Source of the DNA: Candidatus Lachnoclostridium avicola
GTDB lineage: Bacteria > Bacillota > Clostridia > Lachnospirales > Lachnospiraceae
Direction of reading: 5' to 3'
DNA length: 64,000 nt
Assembly: GCA_019114465.1 (NCBI GenBank)
Contig: DXFM01000022.1
Location: forward strand, 1-64,000
Part shown: in pieces, positions 8,059 to 14,682 of the stretch
Layout of the letters: every line of letters begins with the position of its first letter
Numbering within the stretch: position 1 is the stretch's first letter
Translations under genes and position numbers: made by a program
The notes under the pieces: model-generated
Told to the model about the DNA's origin: nothing
Seen by the model: the letters and a program-made list of their open reading frames with translations, nothing else
Databases searched by the model: none

Positions 8059-8083
8059 AATTTAAAAATGGATTGCGAGTGGT

Positions 8084-8125
8084 ACGCCCCTGCCTGCAGA
8101 AGTTCTCTTCTGCGGTCAGGGGTGT
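8084..8125. terminator. Hairpin between converging genes
   Basis: ACGCCCCTG (8084-8092) pairs with CAGGGGTGT (8117-8125), and an inner GCAGAAG pairs with CTTCTGC. It contains the stop codon of the minus-strand yolD-like gene and lies 26 bases after the dehydrogenase stop. There is no strong T run on either side, so it may slow both transcripts rather than act as a textbook terminator. Confidence 0.5.
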
Positions 8126-8574
8126 ATTTGAATGGATTCCAGATCATCAAAATTGATGACGATATCGGTTCCTTCGGCAGAAAGCTTCAGCCTGCGGAAT
8201 ACCGGATCGGACAGCAGAACTGTTCCGGTCAGAGTTTGACGGGTACCTGAGGGAGTACGAAAGAAGTTTGGTGAGCTTGTTTGAAAGCGGGTTACAGAGA
8301 CGGTCATTCCTCTTTTGATCTGAACAAGCAGATCGGAGATGCGAGCTTCCTCTTCGGGGGAGAGTGTCCGTTTTTCTGTCCAGGCCAGCTTCTGGTTTTC
8401 CGCTCCGATTTCATCCTCATAACCGCAGAGGGCTGCGAAGGGGGCAAAGATCTTGGCACGGCTGGAAACCGGCATTCTGGGATGGCGGTAAGACGGCTCA
8501 GGACGGGAGAGGGAGAGAATATCGGAATATGGGGATGCCGGGGAATGACATTCCGGCAGCTTACTGTGGTTCAT
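8116..8574 (-). CDS. YolD-like protein of the SOS polymerase cassette
   Basis: A 152-residue protein. HPRMPVSSRAKIFAPFAAL followed by GYEDEI is the YolD-family signature, a domain almost always encoded next to UmuC/DinB-type polymerases in Firmicutes and predicted to act like UmuD in regulating translesion synthesis. The C-terminal half, with strands ending FDDLESIQIHP, matches the family's small barrel. GAGGAGGAATC precedes the ATG on the minus strand. It is the third gene of the minus-strand unit, 52 bases after the polymerase stop, and should share its LexA-type control. Its stop lies inside the convergent hairpin. Confidence 0.8.
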   Translation of the reverse strand: MNHSKLPECHSPASPYSDILSLSRPEPSYRHPRMPVSSRAKIFAPFAALCGYEDEIGAENQKLAWTEKRTLSPEEEARISDLLVQIKRGMTVSVTRFQTSSPNFFRTPSGTRQTLTGTVLLSDPVFRRLKLSAEGTDIVINFDDLESIQIHP

Positions 8575-8626
8575 GGCAGATTCCTCCTCACAGGCAGATA
8601 ATTACAGGGCCGGGAAAGCGGGTGGT

Positions 8627-10093
8627 TCAGGCCTGGTGCCCGCCGATCTGACAGTTCCGCTGACGCATGGTGGAGCTGTCCAGGAAGCTGGTCCCTTTCA
8701 GAACGGCATTTTTCCCAAAGCGTTTTTTCAGCTCCAGAACAGCATCCTGAAGGTGTTTCTCCTTCTCCAGGCGATGCTGATCCGTGAACAGGCAGAGCTG
8801 AAGAAATTCGGGCTCTTTTGTCACTCGGTTGGCAGTGATCGTAATGCGGCGAATCAACAATTTCGGATCGGCAATCCGCCCGAAAAGACTGACGGCTCCG
8901 GAGATCATTTGGCTGGAAAGGCTGCTGGGAGTCTCCAGCCGGATGGTTCCGTGAGCGCTTTTGGGAACCTGCCTTCCATAGTGGTCAGTGCGGACTTCTC
9001 CCGTATAAGAGCCGAGAGCGCAGTTTTCCCGGTCGTATCCCACGCTCAGCGTCAGGGAGTCTGTGACCAAGCCTTTGCCGGAGAGACGCAGAGCCAGGCT
9101 GTCCGCCATCTCCCGCACAATAATCTGGGCTTCTTCCCAGGAGTAGGGGCGGGAGAGAACCTGACCTTCACAGACACTGTTCTCAGAGGGCTGGTAAGCT
9201 TTTATATCTGACATTTCGCAGGGCTCTATGCCCCAGGCGTGGTCGATAAGGATTTCCGCATCGATGCCGAATTCTTTAAAGAGCATATCCTCAGAGGTCA
9301 GGCTGGCCCGGGCCAGCTGTCCCATGGTGTGGATTCCATGCTTCTCCAGACGTCGGGCGATCCCGAGCCCGGTCTGCCAGAAATCGGTGAGGGGCCGGTG
9401 ATCCCACAGCAGGTATCGAAAAGAAGTCTCATCCAGTTCGGCGATGCGCACTCCGTCCTGATCGGGAGGCGTGCGCTTGGCCACAATATCCATGGCCAGC
9501 TTGCACAGATAGAGGTTTGTGCCGATGCCGGCTGTGGCAGTGATGCCGGTGGCGTAGAGCACCTCGCGGATCATGGTTTTGACCAGATCCCGGGCGGACA
9601 TCTGATAATGCTTCAGATAGGAAGTCATATCGATAAAAACCTCATCAATGGAATAGACGTGGATGTCTTCCGGCGCCACATATTTAAGATAGATTCCGTA
9701 GATTTTGGCGGAAGTTTCCATGTAATAGGACATTCTGGGCGGAGCGATCAGATAGGAGACTTCCAGAGTGGGATCCTTTTTCAGGGCTTCTGCCTGAAAG
9801 GACGGAGGTCCCAGGACTGGCCGGCCATTGTTTGAAGCTGCAGTATGGTTCCTGACAGCGTTCTGAAGCCGAACAGCGTTGATCTGACGGATCTTTTCCG
9901 CAACTTCAAACAGCCGGGCTCTTCCGGGAATGCCCAGAGCTTTCAGGGAGGGAGAAACTGCAAGGCATATGGTTTTTTCCGTGCGGGAGGGGTCGGCCAC
10001 CACCAGATTGGTGGTCAGGGGGTCCAGTCGGCGGGCGGCGCATTCGGCAGAAGCATAATAGGATTTCAGATCGATGGCCGCATAAGTTTTCAT
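8627..10093 (-). CDS. Y-family DNA polymerase (UmuC/DinB type)
   Basis: A translesion polymerase of about 488 residues that copies past damaged bases. Palm-domain carboxylates are visible: D8 in AAIDLKSYYAS (also the likely steric-gate tyrosine) and D150/E151 in YSIDEVFIDM. The helix-hairpin-helix/thumb region (FWQTGLGIARRLEKHGIHTMG) and a little-finger domain follow. The insert RNHTAASNNGRPVLGPPSFQ near residue 81 is typical of the Clostridia UvrX/UmuC-like subgroup. The start at 10093 is chosen because AGAGAGGT precedes it and it overlaps the upstream small gene by ATGA; an upstream GTG-frame extension has no ribosome site. Second gene of a three-gene SOS unit. Confidence 0.9.
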   Translation of the reverse strand: MKTYAAIDLKSYYASAECAARRLDPLTTNLVVADPSRTEKTICLAVSPSLKALGIPGRARLFEVAEKIRQINAVRLQNAVRNHTAASNNGRPVLGPPSFQAEALKKDPTLEVSYLIAPPRMSYYMETSAKIYGIYLKYVAPEDIHVYSIDEVFIDMTSYLKHYQMSARDLVKTMIREVLYATGITATAGIGTNLYLCKLAMDIVAKRTPPDQDGVRIAELDETSFRYLLWDHRPLTDFWQTGLGIARRLEKHGIHTMGQLARASLTSEDMLFKEFGIDAEILIDHAWGIEPCEMSDIKAYQPSENSVCEGQVLSRPYSWEEAQIIVREMADSLALRLSGKGLVTDSLTLSVGYDRENCALGSYTGEVRTDHYGRQVPKSAHGTIRLETPSSLSSQMISGAVSLFGRIADPKLLIRRITITANRVTKEPEFLQLCLFTDQHRLEKEKHLQDAVLELKKRFGKNAVLKGTSFLDSSTMRQRNCQIGGHQA

Positions 10094-10377
10094 TGCCGGA
10101 CCTCTCTTTCCACAAACCATCTCCCGACTCTGCTGGAAAACAGGGAATCTGCGCGTTCAAAAAACAGATGCTTTTCCTGTCCCTGGATTACCACCGTGTA
10201 ACAGTCACCGTGGGGGAGAACAGACGGGGCGGCAGGCCGGTAGTCCCTCACACATTCAATGGGGAATGTACGGCCGTCAGTCCAGGTGATGGCGGTGGGC
10301 TGCATATAGCCGGTAGTGTCAAAGGAGGACGCGACGGTGACATAGACCCGTTCTGTGGCAGGATAGCTGCGGTACAT
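10090..10377 (-). CDS. Small conserved-looking protein leading the SOS polymerase operon
   Basis: A 95-residue protein, first gene behind the SOS promoter and translationally coupled to the polymerase (ATGA overlap at 10090-10093). It reads MYRSYPATERVYVTVASSFD, then PTAITWTDGRTFPIECVRDYRP and a C-terminal GQEKHLFFERADSLF. The pattern of short strands suggests a compact beta-barrel-like fold; I believe similar ORFs stand before such polymerases in other Clostridia but know no function. GGGAGGTG lies about five bases before ATG 10377; the GTG nine bases earlier overlaps that ribosome site and is rejected. It may be a polymerase accessory or recruitment factor, inferred from position only. Confidence 0.7.
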   Translation of the reverse strand: MYRSYPATERVYVTVASSFDTTGYMQPTAITWTDGRTFPIECVRDYRPAAPSVLPHGDCYTVVIQGQEKHLFFERADSLFSSRVGRWFVEREVRQ

Positions 10378-10412
10378 GGAGAACACCTCCCAAAACTTAT
10401 TTTACAAGGCAA

Positions 10413-10424
10413 GAACATATGTTC
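10413..10424. promoter_or_regulatory. LexA-type operator, promoter-proximal
   Basis: GAACATATGTTC, inside the perfect palindrome AAGAACATATGTTCTT, matches the Gram-positive LexA (DinR) box pattern GAAC-N4-GTTC. It lies just downstream of the -10 of the minus-strand SOS promoter, where repressor would block initiation. Confidence 0.8.
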
Positions 10425-10436
10425 TTCTGTGACTCC

Positions 10437-10465
10437 ACTATACTACAGGAAAAAGGTGAAGTCAA
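10437..10465 (-). promoter_or_regulatory. SOS promoter for the polymerase operon
   Basis: On the minus strand TTGACT (10465-10460), exactly 17 bases, then TATAGT (10442-10437). It drives the small gene, polymerase and YolD-like gene, and is bracketed by the two LexA-type boxes. Confidence 0.8.
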
Positions 10466-10474
10466 GCCTGAAAA

Positions 10475-10486
10475 GAACATTTGTTC
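10475..10486. promoter_or_regulatory. LexA-type operator, upstream of -35
   Basis: GAACATTTGTTC, a second LexA-type box ten bases upstream of the -35 of the SOS promoter. The centre-to-centre distance to the first box is 62 bases, about six helical turns, so cooperative binding or looping is conceivable. Confidence 0.75.
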
Positions 10487-10603
10487 TGGTAAAATATGGG
10501 AACAAAATTTTTTATCCCATTCCCATGAGGACGGATCCATGCTATAATAGTAATCAATCAATTTTTTGCAATAGAAAATTTTTAGAGAAAAGCAAAAAAA
10601 CAG

Positions 10604-10632
10604 TTGACATTTCTTTGTTGATATATTATACT
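10604..10632 (+). promoter_or_regulatory. Promoter of tRNA-Glu
   Basis: TTGACA (10604-10609), 17 bases, TATACT (10627-10632): a near-consensus promoter about 40 bases before the tRNA, as expected for a stable RNA gene. Confidence 0.8.
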
Positions 10633-10673
10633 ACCGGAGTGCTGAGGCGCAGATGAGCCTGAGCGAGAAAAAG

Positions 10674-10745
10674 GGCCTATTGGTCAAGCGGTCAAGACGC
10701 CGCCCTCTCACGGCGGAAACCCGGGTTCGATTCCCGGATAGGTCA
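10674..10745 (+). tRNA. tRNA-Glu (anticodon CTC)
   Basis: Cloverleaf read by eye: acceptor GGCCTAT pairs with ATAGGTC plus discriminator A; D-arm with GGTCAAGCGGTCAAGAC; anticodon stem CCGCC/GGCGG around loop CTCTCAC, giving anticodon CTC (reads GAG); T-arm CCGGG-TTCGATT-CCCGG. No CCA is encoded. It stands alone with its own promoter and terminator, and no integrated element or attachment repeat is visible at its 3' end. Confidence 0.9.
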
Positions 10746-10753
10746 TGAAATGG

Positions 10754-10803
10754 AAAGCTGTTGTATAAGCGGAGATCTTCGCTGGGACAACAGCTTTTTT
10801 CTT
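10754..10803 (+). terminator. Terminator of tRNA-Glu
   Basis: AAAGCTGTTGT (10754-10764) pairs with ACAACAGCTTT (10787-10797), with a small inner AGCG/CGCT hairpin in the loop, followed by a T run. Confidence 0.8.
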
Positions 10804-10894
10804 TTGAGAGAGAGACTGTTTCTACGATATGAAATCAAATCTGATTATCACAGCCGGATACCGGCCGGACCTCCAGTCTGAAGTCATATTTTCC

Positions 10895-10934
10895 AATACC
10901 GGTATTTTTACATTTCCAGAGAAACCATTATAAT
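10895..10934 (+). promoter_or_regulatory. Promoter of the XRE gene with palindromic operator candidate
   Basis: The palindrome AATACCGGTATT (10895-10906) abuts TTTACA (10907-10912), a -35-like element 16 bases before TATAAT (10929-10934). The arrangement suggests autoregulation of the XRE gene that follows; binding is inferred. Confidence 0.5.
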
Positions 10935-10964
10935 CAAACACACACAAGAAATGAGGTGGCTTTT

Positions 10965-11255
10965 ATGTTTGCGGAACGATTAAAGCATCTGCGGCGTTCC
11001 AGAGAATTGAACCAGGTACAGCTGGCCAGAGGATTGGGCGTTCGAAAACAGAGCGTCAGCAACTGGGAGAACGACAATATTATGCCGTCAGTGGAGATGC
11101 TGGAGCGGGTGGCGAATTTTTTTGAAGTGACCACAGATTACCTGCTCGGGCGGAACGAAGGTCTCGACGAGGGGCTGGCGGTGGATGTCACCGGGCTGAA
11201 CCGGAGTGAGATTGACCATATCCGGCAGCTGGTGGAAGACCTGAGAAAAAGATGA
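10965..11255 (+). CDS. XRE-family HTH regulator next to the SipW operon
   Basis: A 96-residue regulator with an N-terminal lambda-repressor-type HTH (LKHLRRSRELNQVQLARGL, then VRKQSVSNWENDNIMPSVEM and FFEVTTDYLLGR). After it come a short linker and the helix LNRSEIDHIRQLVEDLRKR, which probably dimerises. The ATG at 10965 is taken because GAGGTGG stands six bases upstream; the GTG at 10956 overlaps that site. The gene ends 125 bases before the SipW-type peptidase gene, with the same orientation. The arrangement recalls SinR, the XRE repressor of tapA-sipW-tasA in Bacillus, but the operator sequence here differs. Regulation of the next operon is an inference from position. Confidence 0.8.
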   Translation: MFAERLKHLRRSRELNQVQLARGLGVRKQSVSNWENDNIMPSVEMLERVANFFEVTTDYLLGRNEGLDEGLAVDVTGLNRSEIDHIRQLVEDLRKR

Positions 11256-11319
11256 TGAGATCCAAAGGACAATCTGTTTAATCTGAATCGTTTCAATTCC
11301 TGTATATCAATTTTCTGCG

Positions 11320-11350
11320 CGTTTGCCGCAAACGAGATGATCCCTATTAT
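11320..11350 (+). promoter_or_regulatory. Promoter of the SipW operon overlapped by a palindrome
   Basis: CGTTTGCCGCAAACG (11320-11334) is a perfect 7-bp inverted repeat around a central C. Its TTTGCC (11322-11327) could serve as -35, 17 bases before TATTAT (11345-11350). A repressor bound here would block the promoter. The -35 is weak, which fits a controlled promoter. Confidence 0.5.
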
Positions 11351-11380
11351 TTAAAATCAAGAAAATTTCAGAGAGGAAAA

Positions 11381-11917
11381 ATGACAGAGAGACTGATAAA
11401 AATTTTTGACAGAGCAGTTTCTGGCATAACGTTGCTGACTGTTATCGCAGCAGCTGTATTTATGATACCCAGAATCTGGGGGTGGAAGCCGTACATTGTG
11501 CTGTCCGGTTCCATGGAGCCGGCGGTTCACACCGGCGCAGTCGCTTTTATTGATACTGGGAACCGGGAATACGCAGCCGGGGATATTGTCACTTACCGGG
11601 TGGAGGGCCGGGATCAGGAGCTGCTGGTGACCCACCGGATCGTGGGAAAGGAAGGGAAAAACTATGTGACGAAGGGAGATGCCAACGATGTGTCAGATCC
11701 GGCGCTGGTGACGCCGGGACAGATTGTGGGAAAATATGTATTTCAGATTCCGTTTGCGGGCTATCTGGCTGGTAAATGGAATGCCGGGACACTGACGGCA
11801 GGGGTGTTTTGGATCGCTCTGCTCAACGGGATGTCCGCGGCGCTGGAGGCAGCAGGCTCTGCAGAAGGAGCATTTGATAAAAAAGAGAGAAAGGAGAGCG
11901 GAACGAAAAGCTGCTAG
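11381..11917 (+). CDS. sipW: SipW-type (ER-type) signal peptidase I
   Basis: A 178-residue membrane serine protease that removes signal peptides from a dedicated set of exported proteins. An N-terminal membrane helix (ITLLTVIAAAVFMIP) precedes the catalytic block YIVLSGSMEP, with S44 as nucleophile. VTHRI carries H85, which replaces the lysine of ordinary signal peptidases, and TKGDAND follows: the archaeal/ER-type signature of SipW. A second helix near the C-terminus (LTAGVFWIALLNGM) completes the usual topology. GAGAGGAAAA precedes the ATG. The two genes behind it encode proteins with matching SipW-dependent leader peptides, so substrate and protease are co-encoded as in the sipW-tasA operon of Bacillus. 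Confidence 0.9.
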   Translation: MTERLIKIFDRAVSGITLLTVIAAAVFMIPRIWGWKPYIVLSGSMEPAVHTGAVAFIDTGNREYAAGDIVTYRVEGRDQELLVTHRIVGKEGKNYVTKGDANDVSDPALVTPGQIVGKYVFQIPFAGYLAGKWNAGTLTAGVFWIALLNGMSAALEAAGSAEGAFDKKERKESGTKSC

Positions 11918-11936
11918 AGTACCGCAGGAAAAGGAA

Positions 11937-12740
11937 ATGAGAAAGAATGGAAAACGGCTGATGACAACAGCGGCGGCCTGTGTGATGGTCGGCGCCATGG
12001 CGCTGGGGGGAACCATGGCGTATCTGACGGACAATGAAGCCCATGTGAATACGTTTACCGTGGGAAAAGTCCAGATTGACCTGGAAGAACCGGGCTGGGA
12101 TCCGGAAGACGGGGAGGATATTGTGCCCAACGAGGAGATTGAGAAGGATCCAAAGATTGAAAATACGGGAACCAATCTGGCTTATGTGTTTGCGGAGGTA
12201 AAGATCCCGGCGGCAGAGGTGGTTACCGCCGGAGCGGATGGGACGAAAAATCCGTCTGCGCTGCAGGACCTTTTCACCTATGGGACGGTGAAAGGAAGCG
12301 GCGACGCGAAAGTTTATACTGCCGGCGGACTGAATGAAGGCTGGTATCTGATTCAGTCGGAGAAAGCGCAGCGGAGCGGAGAGTACAGTACTTACATTTT
12401 CGGCCATCAGAAACCTCTGGAAAAAGGAGAATCGACGCTGAGCGTGTTCGATCAGGTGAAGTTTATTAATCTGGTGGAGGGACAGCTGGATTCTCAGAGT
12501 CTGGACATTCCGGTGAAAGGCTATGCGATTCAGGCGGAGACCAGCGCGGACGGCACGACTACGCTGAATGGAGTGAAGCTTCAGAACCCGGCATCTCTTT
12601 CTGAGGAAGAGATGAAGGCGGTTTATCAGGTATTTGCCAGTCAGAACAGCACGTTGGAAGATTTGACATCGGCGGGGGGAGAACTGAAAGACGCGGATAC
12701 CAGTGGAGAGAAAGATCTGGCGGGAGGAACGATTTCCTGA
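11937..12740 (+). CDS. TasA/CalY-like SipW-dependent secreted protein
   Basis: A 267-residue exported protein whose leader (KRLMTTAAACVMVGAMALGG, then TMAYLTDNEAHVNTFTVG) is the classic SipW-type signal. Cleavage is expected before TMAYLTD, and the NxFTVG strand opens a TasA/CalY (camelysin)-like beta-sandwich. PKIENTGTNLAYVFAEVKIP continues that fold. Relatives form extracellular fibres or matrix proteins. The ATG at 11937 begins exactly at the leader; a TTG at 11874, inside the sipW tail, would add an unneeded basic stretch. It follows the peptidase gene by 19 bases. The C-terminal third is acidic and lacks a sorting motif, so the protein is released or assembled outside rather than anchored by sortase. 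Confidence 0.8.
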   Translation: MRKNGKRLMTTAAACVMVGAMALGGTMAYLTDNEAHVNTFTVGKVQIDLEEPGWDPEDGEDIVPNEEIEKDPKIENTGTNLAYVFAEVKIPAAEVVTAGADGTKNPSALQDLFTYGTVKGSGDAKVYTAGGLNEGWYLIQSEKAQRSGEYSTYIFGHQKPLEKGESTLSVFDQVKFINLVEGQLDSQSLDIPVKGYAIQAETSADGTTTLNGVKLQNPASLSEEEMKAVYQVFASQNSTLEDLTSAGGELKDADTSGEKDLAGGTIS

Positions 12741-12761
12741 TGAAGAACGAGAGGCGAGCGG

Positions 12762-13403
12762 ATGGAGAAAACCATAAATGGATTGACGGCAGCCGGAGCG
12801 GTTATCCTGGCTGCAGCCCTGGGGTTTGGGGGAACCAGCGCTTATTTCACTTATTTGAGGGAGGTAAGGAACCGTTTTACAGTAGGATATAACGAGATTA
12901 CGGTTACAGAGGAATTTGATCCCCCGGACGAGATTATTCCAGGAAAGGATACGTCTTTTTTTAAAAAAGTACAGATACAGAATACGGGAACTGTGCCGTG
13001 CTATGTACGGGTAAGGCTGGAGTACTCAGACTCGGATATGAAGCAGTTCTGTACTAATATTCTGGGAGAAAACCGGGCGCCGGCCAATGAGTGGGAAAGC
13101 TGTATTGAAGCGTTTTCCGGCGGGAAATGGATCTGTGGAGAAGATGGCTGGTACTATTACAGGGAACCTGTTCCGGTAGGCGGCCGGACCGGCCTTCTGC
13201 TGGAACAGGTGGAGATTCATGTGCCGGAGGAGCAGGAAGACGAGGCGAAGGAATTTGAGATTCTGGTTTACGGGGAATCTGTACAGACGATGGTTCACCA
13301 GGCAGGACCGGACGGAGAGCAGACGGCTGTGGAAGCGGCAGATTACCGGGAGGCATGGGAACAGATTCTGAGGGCGTCTTCCCTGGAAGGAGGCAGAATA
13401 TGA
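12762..13403 (+). CDS. Second SipW-dependent secreted protein
   Basis: A 213-residue protein with leader INGLTAAGAVILAAALGFGG followed by TSAYFTYLREVRNRFTVGYN, another SipW-type signal and TasA-like first strand. The body includes VQIQNTGTVPCYVRVRLEYS, a conserved stretch in TasA/camelysin relatives, and GEDGWYYYREPVPVGGRTG, typical of the Clostridia subgroup of these proteins. The gene begins 21 bases after the previous stop and overlaps the following gene (ATGA at 13400-13403), so the three are co-translated. Possibly a minor fibre or assembly subunit, playing a TapA-like part; that role is inferred. Two cysteines in the mature part (near residues 83 and 95) could form a disulphide. Confidence 0.8.
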   Translation: MEKTINGLTAAGAVILAAALGFGGTSAYFTYLREVRNRFTVGYNEITVTEEFDPPDEIIPGKDTSFFKKVQIQNTGTVPCYVRVRLEYSDSDMKQFCTNILGENRAPANEWESCIEAFSGGKWICGEDGWYYYREPVPVGGRTGLLLEQVEIHVPEEQEDEAKEFEILVYGESVQTMVHQAGPDGEQTAVEAADYREAWEQILRASSLEGGRI

Positions 13404-14668
13404 GAAAGAAGAAAGGATGTCTCCTGACAGCGGCTCTGTGTCTGATGTCCGTGCTGGGCTCCTCCTTTTCTCAGACGGCGCTGGGAGCGGTCAGAACTTA
13501 TTCCATAGAGGTGGATAATCATATCAGAACAGGAGATGTGGATATTTCCCTGGAGGAGTATGAACTGGATGCCCATGGAGAGGAGATTCCTTACCGGGAT
13601 GAAAAAGTTGTGGTTCCCGGCCAGAGAGTGGACAAGATTGTGAAAATCAGAAATCAGGCGGAGCCTGTCTGGATACGAGCCGGCGTGGGGTATCAGGCGG
13701 AATATGGACAGGAGGAAATGTCTGACCGTATGCTGGGCGGAATGGATGACAGGTGGCTGAAAGCGGGGGCGTATTTTTATTATACAGAGCCGGTAAATAC
13801 AGAGGAGACTGTCTGCCTGTTCCGGAATTTTACAGTGCCGCCGGAATGGGATGAAGCGGAAAATCAGTTTTCTCTGGAGGTGACGGCACAGGCTGTTCAG
13901 GCGGCCAATTTTGTCCCTGATTTTCAATCGGAGTCTCCCTGGTTTGGAATTCCCATTGAAAAATGTGTTCATGGCAGCTACGAGACGGAATCTAAAGGGG
14001 AAGAACAGAAGTTTTCAGTTGTTTTCGAAAATGGATCAGAAGGTTTTGTGAAAACGGGAGAAGATTTCTTTGGAAACTTTTCTGCCCTTATGCCGGGAGA
14101 TACGGTGGAGGATTCTGTGGAGATCGGAAATCGCAGCAGTCGGGATATTGATCTGTATTTCCGGACGGAGATACCGGAGCAGCCTGGGGAATCCCTGGAA
14201 CTTTTGGATCAGCTGCGGCTTTCCATCAGAAAGGGAGACAGGCAGATCTATGACGGACCGCTGAACGGAAAGGATCTGGCCCAGGAGATTCTGCTGGCGG
14301 AAGACCTGACGGCGGGAGATGAGGAAAGCCTGATTTATCAGATCCATATGCCGGAGGAGCTGACCAACTCTGCAGCGCTGAAATCTGCCGGTGTGAGATG
14401 GATTTTCCGGGCCGAATTTAAAACGGCGTCCGGCGGATCCCCGGGAGGCGGCGGTTCCGGCGGCAGACCGGAAAAGCCGGCGGAAGAAACATTTTCGCAA
14501 ACGCCGGAACAGAAGGAACTTCCGGCGGCGATTCCAGACAGGATCCTGGAGTTTGCCGGAGGCCTGCTGCCGAAGACGGGAGAGCGCTTTCCGGTTGAGC
14601 TGTGGTGTCTGATGGTCACTGGTGGAGCGATGCTTGTGCTGGCAGTTCTGGCGGGACGGAAAAGATGA
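13400..14668 (+). CDS. LPKTG-anchored surface protein of the SipW operon
   Basis: A 422-residue wall protein. The leader KGCLLTAALCLMSVLGSSFS with a cut near TALGA is a normal Sec signal, unlike the two preceding SipW leaders. The body resembles its neighbours: VDNHIRTGDVDISLEEYEL, then IVKIRNQAEPVWIRAGVGYQ, so it is probably a TasA-like sandwich repeated twice (second part around SVVFENGSEGFVKTGEDFFG). A Gly/Ser/Pro linker leads to LPKTG at residues 390-394, a hydrophobic helix and AGRKR: a complete sortase signal. The ATG at 13400 overlaps the previous stop. It may tether the TasA-like polymer to peptidoglycan. No sortase gene lies in the window. Confidence 0.85.
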   Translation: MRKKKGCLLTAALCLMSVLGSSFSQTALGAVRTYSIEVDNHIRTGDVDISLEEYELDAHGEEIPYRDEKVVVPGQRVDKIVKIRNQAEPVWIRAGVGYQAEYGQEEMSDRMLGGMDDRWLKAGAYFYYTEPVNTEETVCLFRNFTVPPEWDEAENQFSLEVTAQAVQAANFVPDFQSESPWFGIPIEKCVHGSYETESKGEEQKFSVVFENGSEGFVKTGEDFFGNFSALMPGDTVEDSVEIGNRSSRDIDLYFRTEIPEQPGESLELLDQLRLSIRKGDRQIYDGPLNGKDLAQEILLAEDLTAGDEESLIYQIHMPEELTNSAALKSAGVRWIFRAEFKTASGGSPGGGGSGGRPEKPAEETFSQTPEQKELPAAIPDRILEFAGGLLPKTGERFPVELWCLMVTGGAMLVLAVLAGRKR

Positions 14669-14682
14669 AAGGGGGAGTAGCA

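Noticed and set aside
10674-10745. tRNA-Glu as an integration site
   Set aside because: No integrase or duplicated tRNA 3' end was found nearby; flanking genes are ordinary.
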